Source: UBA6626 sp963579995
GTDB taxonomy: Bacteria; Planctomycetota; Phycisphaerae; Phycisphaerales; Phycisphaeraceae
Length of the DNA: 64,000 bases
Direction of reading: 5' to 3'
NCBI GenBank assembly: GCA_963579995.1
Contig: CAUZIY010000001.1
Location: 1-64,000, forward strand
Position 1 is the stretch's first letter. Every line of letters begins with the position of its first letter. The notes beneath the pieces are model-generated. The model saw only the letters and a list, made by a program, of their open reading frames with translations, was not told the origin of the DNA and ran no database searches. The position numbers and the translations under genes were made by a program. Positions 52,811 to 61,525 of this stretch are shown here, piece after piece.

Positions 52811-55009
52811 ATGACTCAGAATCCCCTAATGCCGGTTTCGTCTGTCAATGTTCAACCCGAATCCCGTTCGGCTGGTGTCACATCCCGATTCAGTCCGGTG
52901 GATCACATGCGACTGTTCCGTCAGTACGTGTGGTTGTGGATTGTCGCAGCCGTGGTGGGTGTGGCCTTGGGCGTGGTTGTTTCACTGCTGTGTAATTATT
53001 TTTTACCGCGGTATACATCCATCTCACGCTTGCAGGTTGCTGGTAGTCTGGCGGAGGTTTTCGATGCGCCACTGGATCCGCACGAGGGTGGGCAACTGGA
53101 TGCACTACGAACATTTATCAACAATATGATTCTTACGATTAAAAGCCCCGTGGTGCTTGACGATACGTTGAAGCGTCCGGATGTCAAAGATACCGAATGG
53201 TTCAATTCTTTTCACAGTGCCGAAGATGCGTATGAGGATCTTTACGAACGAGTGAAGGCTTTTAGACCTCGTGATTCATCAATTATTGAAGTGAAATTCA
53301 GCACCCCCAAGGAAAAGGATGCTGCAATTGTTCTTCAGGCGATCAACCAGGAGTTTTTGCGCGGTTACCGGCGTCAACTGGGAAATCGTGATGACGATTT
53401 GCGCCGCATGATGTCCACCGAACGCGACCGGGCACTGGAAGAAATGGAAGCTATCAGAAAGGACCTTACCGACTTTTCGGAACAGAATAATATCGCCGTT
53501 ATCAGAGCTGAAGGGTCGAAGGAACAGATACATTATCTAACGCTAGTTCAAACCAAAGCTCAGCTTGAAATGTTGCTTGAGATGACCAAGCTAAACTACA
53601 CCGAAGTGGTGCGCCAGGGCAATGATCCTCAGCTTAATGAGCGTCCTGAGCGGGCCGCATTCCAGGATCAGGATCCCTTCATTGCTGAAGCCAGGGTAAT
53701 GATCAAGAGGTTCAAGGAATTCAAGGCCAACTTGATTGTCAAAGGATTTGGGCCGGAGCATCGCCAGATCAAAGAGATCAATAGGAATATTCTTGTAAAA
53801 CAAAACGAACTCAACCAGTCCCGTACTGAGATGCAGCGCATGGCATCATCCATTCGACTTAGCGCTGGGCAGCAGGAACTCGAGGGTATTTACCGCCAGC
53901 TTGCATCGATGGGACCGCAGATGGAAGCGGCTGATGCACAGTTGCGAGACCTGAATCTGAAGATTGCTGAATATGAGCAAATGGAGGAGAGATTGGTAGC
54001 CACGCAAGCACGTCACGACCGCGCCGCCGAGTTACTGGCGGATATCCGCGTCAGGTCGGATCGACCGGATGCGGTACGTGTTTCCGTGCTTCAGCAGCCT
54101 ACTGTCGCGGAACTGACGTTTCCCAATTATCCGGTAATGATCAGCGGCGTGTCACTTTTGGTCTTGGCACTGACGGTAGGCTGGGTGTATTTGACGGAAA
54201 TGCTTGACCAGCGAATAAAGACACCCACCGATGTTAATCTTGTGCCTGATGTAACGCTTTTGGGTGTTATTCCCATGACCACAGAAGATCTATCGGGCCC
54301 TCAGGCAGTGGAGGGAGTGGTTCAGGAAGATCCATCTGGTTTGATGGCCGAGGCATTTCGCCAGGTCCGTACGGAAATCATGGCTCGGATGGATCGGCGC
54401 GGGTACAAGACCCTGATGCTGGTGGGGGCTCAAGCGGGATGTGGTACATCAGCAATGGTGAGTAATATGGCCACGAGTTTGTCATTAAATGGCCAAAAGG
54501 TTCTGGTGGTCGATGCAAACTTCCGTCGCCCAAGCCAGGGTCAGCTATTTAATACGCCAACCGCACCAGGCTTGGCGGAAGTGCTTAAAGAGTCAGCCAA
54601 CTTGGAAGATGCGATCAGCCACGTGGATGATGCGAACATCGACTTGCTGCCGGCTGGTGATGGAGAGACGACAGCACCAGAGATTCTCGACAGCGCTGCC
54701 TTTCAGAATCTCTTGGCCAAGCTGGAAAGTGATTACGATGTAATCCTGTTTGATGCACCGCCAGCCCTGGTTGCATCAGACAGCAAGCTCTTGTGTCAAC
54801 ATCTAGATGCCGTTGCGGTGGTCGTGCGAGCCAAGAGTGAGAAGCGTGGAATGATCAGTCGAATGCTGCGGCAGCTTGAGGGCGATAGGGCGGATCTGCT
54901 GGGCTTGATTCTCAACGGTGTGCAGTCCAGTGCAGGTGGTTATTTCCGTAAGAATTACCAGGCTTTCTACCATTACCGGCAAACAGGTGGTGAATCATTG
55001 CCAAGCTAG
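52811..55009 (+). CDS. Wzc-like polysaccharide co-polymerase with degenerate BY-kinase domain
   Basis: The 732-residue protein has a chain-length-determinant domain with membrane helices at about 36-60 and 437-458, and a long coiled-coil periplasmic region between them. The C-terminal cytoplasmic domain (from about 500) resembles bacterial tyrosine kinases (CpsD/CapB): VLVVDANFRRPSQ as Walker A', VILFDAPPAL as Walker B, and a short Tyr cluster near the end (NYQAFYHYR). Its P-loop reads GAQAGCGTSAM with Thr546 where the catalytic Lys is expected, so ATP hydrolysis or autophosphorylation may be lost. It follows the giant TPR gene by 25 bases and precedes the SDR gene. The role is likely control of glycan chain length. 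Confidence 0.87.
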   Translation: MTQNPLMPVSSVNVQPESRSAGVTSRFSPVDHMRLFRQYVWLWIVAAVVGVALGVVVSLLCNYFLPRYTSISRLQVAGSLAEVFDAPLDPHEGGQLDALRTFINNMILTIKSPVVLDDTLKRPDVKDTEWFNSFHSAEDAYEDLYERVKAFRPRDSSIIEVKFSTPKEKDAAIVLQAINQEFLRGYRRQLGNRDDDLRRMMSTERDRALEEMEAIRKDLTDFSEQNNIAVIRAEGSKEQIHYLTLVQTKAQLEMLLEMTKLNYTEVVRQGNDPQLNERPERAAFQDQDPFIAEARVMIKRFKEFKANLIVKGFGPEHRQIKEINRNILVKQNELNQSRTEMQRMASSIRLSAGQQELEGIYRQLASMGPQMEAADAQLRDLNLKIAEYEQMEERLVATQARHDRAAELLADIRVRSDRPDAVRVSVLQQPTVAELTFPNYPVMISGVSLLVLALTVGWVYLTEMLDQRIKTPTDVNLVPDVTLLGVIPMTTEDLSGPQAVEGVVQEDPSGLMAEAFRQVRTEIMARMDRRGYKTLMLVGAQAGCGTSAMVSNMATSLSLNGQKVLVVDANFRRPSQGQLFNTPTAPGLAEVLKESANLEDAISHVDDANIDLLPAGDGETTAPEILDSAAFQNLLAKLESDYDVILFDAPPALVASDSKLLCQHLDAVAVVVRAKSEKRGMISRMLRQLEGDRADLLGLILNGVQSSAGGYFRKNYQAFYHYRQTGGESLPS

Positions 55010-55096
55010 GTGGTATGTGGCGGTGAAATCGAAGGCCATGGCCGTGCGTTGGCATCCAGTGCGTCGACGGGTGAAAGAAAAAGGGGTTAATTATCG

Positions 55097-56101
55097 GTGG
55101 CCGCCAGGACCCTCATCACAGGCGGTGCGGGGTTCATTGGCTCGCACCTAGTGGAACATATCAAGGCGCAGGGACGCGACCTGGTTATCGTTGACAATCT
55201 TTCATCTGGTTTGGAATCCAATATTCAGCATCTGCTTGATGTACATTGCCAACTCATCGCATCCAGCGTTCGTGATGCAGTTGACGAATATCCCAAACTA
55301 TTTTCCGATATTGACGAAGTGTACCACCTGGCTGCTTCGGTGGGCGTACGTACGGCGGTGGCAGCGCCTATTGAAACGATCACCAATAACATCGAAGAAA
55401 CACGATTGGTTTTAGAACAAGCCAAGCAGCAAAATGCCAAGGTTCTGATCTGCTCGTCAAGTGAAGTGTATGGCAAGCCCCTGCGGCAGCCAATGTCCGA
55501 GAATGATGACCTGGTCATCGGTCCTCCCCGATGTTCGCGATGGAGTTTTGCTCTCAGTAAGGCAGTTGCAGAGCAGTTGTCGCTGGCTTTTGCACATCAG
55601 CACGGACTGGCGGTGACTGTGGTGCGGCTATTCAATACCATTGGGCCGCGCCAGGTTGGCGACTATGGGATGGTGGTACCACGTTTTGTCCAGCGGGCGG
55701 TACGGGGAGATGATCTGGAGATTCATGGCGATGGTTCGCAGCAGCGGGCTTTTTGTGATGTTCAAGACGTGGTCAGCGTGATGCCCCGGCTTCTGGCGTG
55801 CGAAGAGAGTCATGGTCAAGTGTTCAATATAGGTGGTGACACGGAGATCAGCATCGATCAGTTGGCGGATCTTGTCATTGAACTTAGTGGCGGTGATATC
55901 AGGAAGCGATATGTTCCGTACGACCAGGCATTCGGCCCTGGTTTTGAAGATCCGGCAAGGCGTATACCTGACTTATCCAAGCTTCGTGAGATCATTGATT
56001 ACGAGCCTCGCTATAACCTTAGGCAAACATTGTCGAAGTTGATCCGCCTTGCCAAAAAGGAGTATCGGGCAGCTGTTAGCTCCACGTCGTCGGCACAGTA
56101 A
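55097..56101 (+). CDS. Extended SDR, UDP-sugar epimerase/dehydratase-like, catalytic Tyr replaced
   Basis: The 334-residue protein is an extended short-chain dehydrogenase acting on nucleotide sugars in the polysaccharide operon. It starts at a GTG and has the NAD-binding motif GGAGFIGSHLVEH (9-21), the VYHLAASVGVR block and the active-site SSSEVYGKP (120-128). The position of the catalytic YxxxK pair reads RWSFALSK, with Phe151 in place of Tyr and Lys155 kept. Downstream, VVRLFNTIGPRQ and GDGSQQRAFCDVQDVV are typical of UDP-glucose 4-epimerase and UDP-glucuronate decarboxylase relatives. It may be inactive, or use another residue as the base. Substrate cannot be assigned. Confidence 0.85.
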   Translation: MAARTLITGGAGFIGSHLVEHIKAQGRDLVIVDNLSSGLESNIQHLLDVHCQLIASSVRDAVDEYPKLFSDIDEVYHLAASVGVRTAVAAPIETITNNIEETRLVLEQAKQQNAKVLICSSSEVYGKPLRQPMSENDDLVIGPPRCSRWSFALSKAVAEQLSLAFAHQHGLAVTVVRLFNTIGPRQVGDYGMVVPRFVQRAVRGDDLEIHGDGSQQRAFCDVQDVVSVMPRLLACEESHGQVFNIGGDTEISIDQLADLVIELSGGDIRKRYVPYDQAFGPGFEDPARRIPDLSKLREIIDYEPRYNLRQTLSKLIRLAKKEYRAAVSSTSSAQ

Positions 56102-56119
56102 TAAGGACCGATTGTTGTA

Positions 56120-57406
56120 GTGAAATCAGATACCCCTGTCAGCACTGAGTACGTCGCCGAGTCGGTCACACAGACTGTTGTGGCGGCACTGGATAATATC
56201 CTGTCGCCTTATATCGGCGTCTTTTTTATTGCGTGGGCCGTCACTATTGTTTCAACCCCACTCATGCGGCATGTGGCTATTCGGTTTAAGATCATTGATC
56301 AACCGGATCTCGCGAGGAAAAATCATCTTGAGCCGATTCCCTATCTTGGCGGCATTGCGATTTTTTTGGGGTGGTTGGCGGGTGTGCTTTTGTGTGGCAG
56401 CGTCAGCCCGCACCTCGCTCGGTACGGTTTCAAAACGGTACAATTTCCACAGGCGATCGTGTGGGGTGCCATCATTATTACCGTGTGCGGCCTGGTCGAT
56501 GATGTGATCCGAATCAGTCCCCGGGTGAAACTCGGCGCCCAACTGATTGCTGCCGGTATTCTCGCTTCCAATAACACCGCAGGTACCACGCTGATGCACA
56601 GTGTGTTGACGGCACTGCATTTACCTGATCCGGAGTTGATTGCTGGATTGCCATATACACTGAGCTATGCACTGGGCGCGGTGGTGATCGCTTTGTTTGT
56701 GCTGGGTGCCTGTAACGCCGTCAACCTGCTTGACGGACTTGACGGTTTGGCCACTGGGGTCTTGGGTATTGCATGCCTTGGGTTTCTGGTGATCTCCTGT
56801 TACGTGGCAGTGGCCATCAGCAACCCCGATGCGGATCCTTCAACGGCCGATCTAATGAGTGATCCGGTACGGGTTGTGATGTGTTTGGCCATTCTCGGTG
56901 CCCTGCTCGGGTTTCTGCCTCATAACTTCAATCCTGCCAATATCTTTATGGGCGATGCCGGATCCATGTTGCTGGGCTATCTGAGTGCTACAACCATTCT
57001 TTTATTTGCTCACGGGTTGACCATGGGGCCGCAACTTGTGTGTGCGGCGCTGATCATCTTTGCCTTGCCCATTACGGATACGGCGTTGACCATCTTCCGA
57101 AGACTGATGGCCCGCCAATCAATTATGGAAGGTGACAGCCAGCACCTACACCACCAAATCGCCCGGGGTTTCACAAATTGGGGTTTTGGTCACCAGATGA
57201 GCGTCAAATTGACGGTTTTGACGATGTACGCCCTATCGCTCATCTTCGCCATGTTGGGATGTGCCTTGGTGTTTCTCCGATGGCGATTTGTGATCGTTGT
57301 CTTTGCGGTGGTCTTTGGTTTTGTTGTTGTCACGGCCTATAAGTCTGCGTACAGAAATGTGTTATTGCTAAAAGGGGAGGGTAGAGTGAGTGTGGGTAAT
57401 CCCTAA
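56120..57406 (+). CDS. Undecaprenyl-phosphate sugar-1-phosphate transferase (WecA/MraY family)
   Basis: The product transfers a sugar-1-phosphate, usually N-acetylglucosamine, from UDP to undecaprenyl phosphate and so starts glycan synthesis on the membrane. The 428-residue protein begins at a GTG and has about ten membrane helices. Family motifs are RKNHLEPIPYLGGIAIF near 57-73, GLVDDVIRISPRVKLGAQ near 118-135, NAVNLLDGLDGLATGV near 198-213, FNPANIFMGDAGSMLLGY near 274-291 and the His motif SQHLHHQIARGF near 343-354. It ends the polysaccharide operon, 19 bases after the SDR gene. The context favours WecA-like initiation of exopolysaccharide over cell-wall MraY. Confidence 0.9.
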   Translation: MKSDTPVSTEYVAESVTQTVVAALDNILSPYIGVFFIAWAVTIVSTPLMRHVAIRFKIIDQPDLARKNHLEPIPYLGGIAIFLGWLAGVLLCGSVSPHLARYGFKTVQFPQAIVWGAIIITVCGLVDDVIRISPRVKLGAQLIAAGILASNNTAGTTLMHSVLTALHLPDPELIAGLPYTLSYALGAVVIALFVLGACNAVNLLDGLDGLATGVLGIACLGFLVISCYVAVAISNPDADPSTADLMSDPVRVVMCLAILGALLGFLPHNFNPANIFMGDAGSMLLGYLSATTILLFAHGLTMGPQLVCAALIIFALPITDTALTIFRRLMARQSIMEGDSQHLHHQIARGFTNWGFGHQMSVKLTVLTMYALSLIFAMLGCALVFLRWRFVIVVFAVVFGFVVVTAYKSAYRNVLLLKGEGRVSVGNP

Positions 57407-57792
57407 TCAGCTCCCGCAGATCTGGATGTGGTCCCCGGCCAGATCCCTCAGATGCAGGGCATGTTGCCGCTTTCAAGTCATCCTCAACTGGATCAACTAA
57501 AAGTAATTGCTCCCGAGCAGCGGATGGTATCGAATGCCATGTACCTGCTCCTGGCCATGGTGATTTTGGTTGCAGTCAGATCATTCAACGCTATAATCGC
57601 CCTTCTGGTTCGTTTAGGACGGTATGGCTGTGGTCTGGTAGTGGTCTTAGGAAAACTGCCTGCCACCAAATGGTTGAGGTTGAAGTCGGTCAGCGACCGA
57701 CTTTTTGCCAAATGTACTACCCAATGTACCTGGTTACGCCAAACTAAGTGGTGAGACTGGGCGGTGTGTAGTAAACCAGACAGGATTGATAG
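57407..57792. other. Gap between the polysaccharide operon and rpsB
   Basis: A 108-codon frame (57428-57754, GTG start, one hydrophobic stretch) is open here, but the intrinsic terminator at 57683-57706 lies inside it and no ribosome site is visible, so I do not call it a gene. The rest probably contains the promoter and leader of rpsB-tsf. The rpsB leader after the terminator is only about 85 bases. Confidence 0.5.
57683..57706 (+). terminator. Intrinsic terminator after the polysaccharide operon
   Basis: AAGTCGGTC (57683-57691) and GACCGACTT (57695-57703) form a perfect 9-bp stem around AGC, merging into a T-run at 57702-57706. It lies 277 bases after the WecA-like gene and about 85 bases before rpsB, so it either ends the operon or attenuates rpsB transcription. 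Confidence 0.75.
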
Positions 57793-58764
57793 ATGCCCAC
57801 CTTGGTTAAAGAACTGGTTGAAGCAGGAATTCACTTCGGACATCGCTCAACCAATTGGAACCCGAAGATGAAGCCCTACATCTTTGGAAAGCGAAACAAG
57901 ATCCATATCATTGATTTAAAGGCCACGGTCAAGGGGCTGTTACTTGCCCGCAAATACATTACAGGTCTGGTCGCATCTGGACAGGATGTGTTATTTGTTG
58001 GCACCAAGCGTCAGGCACGCAATACGATTGAGACGCGGGTCAAAGATACGGGCATGCATTGGGTTTGCGAGAGATGGTTGGGCGGCACCTTGACCAACTT
58101 TCGAACCATTCGTGAACGGCTCAAGCGGCTTGAGGAGCTTGAAGGGCTTGACGAAAGCGGAGAGATCAATAACTACTCCAAGAAGATGGAAAGCAACCTG
58201 AGGCGCGAGAAGAACAAGATTCTTCGCAATCTCAGCGGTATCCGCAATATGACCAAGTTGCCGGGAGCAATGATTGTCATTGATGTCAGCCACGAAATTA
58301 ACGCTGTCAAGGAGGCCAGGAAACTTGGTATCCCGACAGTCTGCCTGATCGATACTGATAGTGATCCGGCATATGCGGATATCCCTATTCCAGGCAATGA
58401 TGACGCCATGCGTTCCATTGAGGTTATTATTCAAAGCCTTTGTGCGGCCGTGATGGAAGGCAAAAGTGTCCGCCGCGAAGCAGCTGAGGGTGAGGATCAG
58501 GAAACTGGTGAAACTGGTGATGCTGCAGAGCAAAGCCTTCGCCGTAGTAGCCGGGCCATGTTCCGTGCCAATGAGGAGACATCGAATCCGGCAACTGATA
58601 GTGGGGCTGAACCACAGGCAGAAGCCCAGCAGTCAGCAGATGCAGATCATTCCAGTCAAACGGCAGAATCAGCGTCCCCCACGACTTCCACCGAGGGGCC
58701 AAAGGGTTCTTTGCCTGGTATCACCACACCCCCATCGACGGATCCACAACAGGGCCAGGGTTAA
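57793..58764 (+). CDS. rpsB: Ribosomal protein uS2 with a long C-terminal extension
   Basis: uS2 binds the small ribosomal subunit and is needed for uS1 association. The first 230 residues match the family: LVEAGIHFGHRSTNWNPKMK near 7-26, the coiled-coil insertion (about 100-160) and IPIPGNDDAMRSIEVII near 200-216. About 90 further residues (from RREAAEGEDQ to the end) form an acidic, Gln/Ser/Thr/Pro-rich tail without predicted structure. Such tails occur in some phyla but are absent from E. coli uS2. The gene is followed by tsf, the conserved rpsB-tsf pair. Confidence 0.97.
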   Translation: MPTLVKELVEAGIHFGHRSTNWNPKMKPYIFGKRNKIHIIDLKATVKGLLLARKYITGLVASGQDVLFVGTKRQARNTIETRVKDTGMHWVCERWLGGTLTNFRTIRERLKRLEELEGLDESGEINNYSKKMESNLRREKNKILRNLSGIRNMTKLPGAMIVIDVSHEINAVKEARKLGIPTVCLIDTDSDPAYADIPIPGNDDAMRSIEVIIQSLCAAVMEGKSVRREAAEGEDQETGETGDAAEQSLRRSSRAMFRANEETSNPATDSGAEPQAEAQQSADADHSSQTAESASPTTSTEGPKGSLPGITTPPSTDPQQGQG

Positions 58765-58859
58765 AGGTAACAATCCAAATAGATTTTGTGGTCGGAAGGC
58801 CCAGCGCATGAGTTGGTTACCCGTACCGGCTGCAGTTCCACTCATTGGAGGACTGATCG

Positions 58860-59672
58860 ATGGCCATTAGTGCCAAGGACGTAATGACATTAAGACAGCG
58901 GACCGGAGTTGGCATGATGGAGTGCAAGGCAGCGCTGGAAGAAACCCAGGGCGACTTTGACGCGGCGATCGAGATGCTTCGCGAAAAGCTCAAGGGTGAT
59001 ATGGAGGAACGTAGTGACCGCCAGGCTTCTGAAGGTGCGATTGCCATTGCACGAGGCAACGGTTCGGTTGCCATGATCGAGTTGCGTAGCGAAACCGATT
59101 TCACCGGAAGAAATGAAAGCTTCCTGGCCGGCGCCGAAAAGATAGCGCAGCTTGCACTGGCCTGCGATGACGGCGAGATCACCTTGAATAGTGAGATGCA
59201 GAGCATCGTCGATGATCTGCGGATCACGATCAAGGAAAACATTACCGTTGGCCGTGGTGTCAAGTATTCCGGCGGTATCTTGGGTTCCTACCTGCACCAC
59301 AACCATAAGATCGGCGCGATCATCCAAGGTGAGGGTGACATGCCGGAAGATCTTTTAAGGGGTTTGTGCCAACACATTGCCGCGGCCGTTCCCCCTCTGG
59401 TCCCCCAGCCACTGGCGGTGGACGAAAAGGGGTTGGTGCCGGAGTTGATCGATCAGCAGAAAGCCAACTTTGTTGAAGAAGCCCAGGATTCGGGAAAGCC
59501 GGACAGCATTATCGAGAAAATGGTGACCGGTAAACTACGCAAATGGATCAATGAGAATACCCTCTTGGGCCAAACTTATATCCGTGAGTTGGACGCAAAA
59601 AAATCCGTTGGGTCTTACTTGCCTGATGGCGCCACGATTCAGCAGTTTGTTCGGTTTGAGCTTGGAGCCTAG
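58860..59672 (+). CDS. tsf: Elongation factor Ts
   Basis: EF-Ts recycles EF-Tu-GDP to EF-Tu-GTP. The 270-residue product begins with the UBA-like domain and the family signature LRQRTGVGMMECKAALEETQ near 11-30. It then has the core signature ELRSETDFTGRNESF near 78-92 and the KYSGGILGSYLHHNHKIGA block near 135-153. The ribosome site GGAGG lies eight to nine bases before the ATG. It follows rpsB by 95 bases and ends before the terminator at 59894-59943, after a 220-base stretch with no visible gene. Confidence 0.97.
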   Translation: MAISAKDVMTLRQRTGVGMMECKAALEETQGDFDAAIEMLREKLKGDMEERSDRQASEGAIAIARGNGSVAMIELRSETDFTGRNESFLAGAEKIAQLALACDDGEITLNSEMQSIVDDLRITIKENITVGRGVKYSGGILGSYLHHNHKIGAIIQGEGDMPEDLLRGLCQHIAAAVPPLVPQPLAVDEKGLVPELIDQQKANFVEEAQDSGKPDSIIEKMVTGKLRKWINENTLLGQTYIRELDAKKSVGSYLPDGATIQQFVRFELGA

Positions 59673-59893
59673 GTTCGACTGGGTGTTTGCGAAAACCCGT
59701 GGTGGTTAACCTGCTTGTCTTGGCACGTCACCTTGTTTCTGCTCGGGAAAAAGAGCCGTTGGTGTCCCACATCTTCTTTACGGCCAGACCGGTGTAGCCT
59801 TTTCACCACTAGATTCACCAAATTGTATTTTTGCAGTCGTAGTTGAGTTGGTGCGGACATGATGCCCGTACAGAAAATGAGGATACAACAAAG

Positions 59894-59943
59894 GGCGCAA
59901 CAAAAAACCCCGGCGTTCTCGCCGGGGTTTTTTTTGTTGCGCC
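59894..59943. terminator. Strong bidirectional intrinsic terminator
   Basis: The hairpin pairs CCCCGGCG (59908-59915) with CGCCGGGG (59920-59927) around TTCT, flanked by A6 and T8 tracts and closed by the outer arms GGCGCAAC (59894-59901) and GTTGCGCC (59936-59943). The A and T tracts serve both directions. It lies between the convergent tsf and PEP-CTERM genes. Confidence 0.95.
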
Positions 59944-59970
59944 TTATTGGCTGGTTAGTAGCTAGAGAAA

Positions 59971-60906
59971 TTAGCGACGACGACGTGCGAGCACGAGCAT
60001 GGAGCTCAAGGCTAGCAGGCCCATCGTTGCTGGTTCAGGAATACCGAGCACAAGATTATCAACCGTTAGGTTGGTGTGGGGGTAATTATTGCCACCGCCA
60101 CCGAGCTGAAGGTTCTTGATACCTGAGGCCGCGTTGCCGCCTTCAGCGTCATCGAGAACCAAGGCATCGTCGATCCAGAAATCAAGTTTCCCGTCTTTGT
60201 GGTGCACGACATAGTGGTGGAAACTACCGTCTTCAACGGTGATGTTACCAGCAGATGCACAACCCTCAGATCCGCAAGTTTCGATGAAGAAGCTTGAGGT
60301 GTCACTGCGACCGTCAACGGGCTTGATGGCGAAGATGTCGCCTGCAGGTCCGCCAGCTTCGAAGAGCTTGGTGTTACCGGCATTGGGGCTGACGGTGGAT
60401 GTACCGGCAACAGCGTCGAGGCCCAAGTGTAAAGAGAGAATCCACTCGCCACCATTGGGCTGAAGGACGGATTCTACTCTGTTCTGGTAGTCAGCGCCTG
60501 GCTTACTTGCGCGATAACGCATGGTCATCGGAGCAATTGCACTGCCATTGACAGGCCAGATGTGGCTCTGCTGACCGAATGCCGCCATACCAGTACCGGT
60601 TGGTGACGCGATGTTGCCGACGTTTCCGTCGAAACTTGGGTCATTCAAAACACCTTCGGTCATTGTATAGTCTTGGCCACCGAGGAATGCTGTTGGGTGC
60701 TGTACCCAGCTGACGGTACCGTAATCTACTGTGTTGTAGTACACATCGTCGCGAGCGTCATTGGGGGCGCCTACGCAACCGGTGCAATCTTCCATTGGCG
60801 CATTAACACCACCGGCAGGTCCCAAGATAGGGACTGGTGCTGCAGCTTGCGCGACTGTGGCCAATGCAACGGCCATCACACAACTTAAAACGAAACCATA
60901 CTTCAT
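59971..60906 (-). CDS. PEP-CTERM surface protein with a lectin/LamG-like domain
   Basis: The 311-residue protein is a likely exosortase client. It has a signal peptide (residues 1-21, cleavage after AQA), and a beta-rich central domain (about 50-275) with strand patterns like concanavalin/LamG modules (YVVHHKDGKLDFWIDDALVL near 230-249). The C-terminal sorting signal comprises IPEPATMG, a hydrophobic helix (LLALSSMLVLA) and RRRR. It has two cysteine pairs (CTGC and one in CGSEGC). The ribosome site AAGGAG precedes the ATG and a candidate promoter lies at 61019-61047. The exosortase-EpsI fusion at 46129-48291 is the only matching enzyme in the window. The ligand is unknown. Confidence 0.9.
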   Translation of the reverse strand: MKYGFVLSCVMAVALATVAQAAAPVPILGPAGGVNAPMEDCTGCVGAPNDARDDVYYNTVDYGTVSWVQHPTAFLGGQDYTMTEGVLNDPSFDGNVGNIASPTGTGMAAFGQQSHIWPVNGSAIAPMTMRYRASKPGADYQNRVESVLQPNGGEWILSLHLGLDAVAGTSTVSPNAGNTKLFEAGGPAGDIFAIKPVDGRSDTSSFFIETCGSEGCASAGNITVEDGSFHHYVVHHKDGKLDFWIDDALVLDDAEGGNAASGIKNLQLGGGGNNYPHTNLTVDNLVLGIPEPATMGLLALSSMLVLARRRR

Positions 60907-61018
60907 GACTGTTCTCCTTTTCCGCTACGGGGCGCGACCCATGTGAAAGTTCAATTGGAAGCTTTACTTCGCCTCCTGACGGACGTAGACACTTACGCCT
61001 TCTCTGAACTCAACTGAA

Positions 61019-61047
61019 ATCATATTTGAATCTTGTTAATTTCTAAA
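61019..61047 (-). promoter_or_regulatory. Candidate promoter of the PEP-CTERM gene
   Basis: On the minus strand TTTAGA (61047-61042) and TATGAT (61024-61019) are separated by 17 bases, giving four and five matches to the sigma-70 hexamers. Transcription would start about 110 bases before the ATG. I found no sigma-54 motif here. Confidence 0.4.
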
Positions 61048-61354
61048 CTCACAGAAAAAATGATGCTTACGCTCCTCAGTATTGAATCATGACTATTTGT
61101 TGTATAAACGCTTTCTACCGTGATAATGATGCTTTTTCCCTAACTCAACTAATTCTAAGAATTTTACTGGCGGCCTGGCTGCCCGTCAATAGGATTAATA
61201 TGGAAAGCAGGAAAAAAACAAGTTATTTATTTTAAGGCTAGTAAGGTATAACATTAACTAAACAAGAAAGTTAAGTATATTAACCGCCATGTATATTTCC
61301 CATTTTGACATTCGCTGAGCCTCATATAGTGGTCCCGGCAAACCACTGTTGGCG

Positions 61355-61478
61355 TATGGTCGCAGTATATGGGGGCCAAAATCTGTCGATGAAGAGGGAA
61401 GGAGGTTTCCGTTGATGTGTGATCTTGGGTCGAAATGCCGTTTACGCGGGCGGTTTTCATTTCCGGGCAACGACCATA
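61355..61478 (+). ncRNA. Candidate structured leader RNA
   Basis: TATGGTCG (61355-61362) pairs perfectly with CGACCATA (61471-61478), closing a 108-base domain. Inside, GAAATG near 61432 can pair with CATTTC near 61458, with CCG/CGG adding an inner step. A separate GTGGT/ACCAC hairpin lies just upstream (61329-61345). The element lies before the membrane-TPR gene but ends before its best promoter, so it may be an independent RNA or be read from an upstream promoter. No known riboswitch class was recognised. Confidence 0.3.
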
Positions 61479-61483
61479 ATTAG
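61415..61483 (+). CDS. Possible 22-residue leader ORF
   Basis: An ATG at 61415 has the exact site AAGGAGG nine bases upstream (61399-61405) and is followed by 21 more codons and a TAG at 61481. The peptide would be Arg- and Cys-containing (MCDLGSKCRLRG...) with no known motif. It overlaps the structured element and ends 85 bases before the membrane-TPR gene, as a regulatory leader peptide might. No other data support translation. Confidence 0.25.
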   Translation: MCDLGSKCRLRGRFSFPGNDHN

Positions 61484-61497
61484 TTATGAAACTCCTT

Positions 61498-61525
61498 TTG
61501 TGATCTGACTGTGCAATGATAAAAT
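61498..61525 (+). promoter_or_regulatory. Candidate promoter of the membrane-TPR gene
   Basis: TTGTGA (61498-61503) and TAAAAT (61520-61525) are 16 bases apart, with four and five consensus matches. The start site would be near 61532, leaving a leader of about 37 bases that contains the ribosome site AAGGGAG. Confidence 0.45.

Noticed and set aside
57428..57754. 108-codon frame before rpsB with one hydrophobic stretch
   Set aside because: It contains a strong intrinsic terminator (57683-57706), has no ribosome site and shows no recognisable domain.
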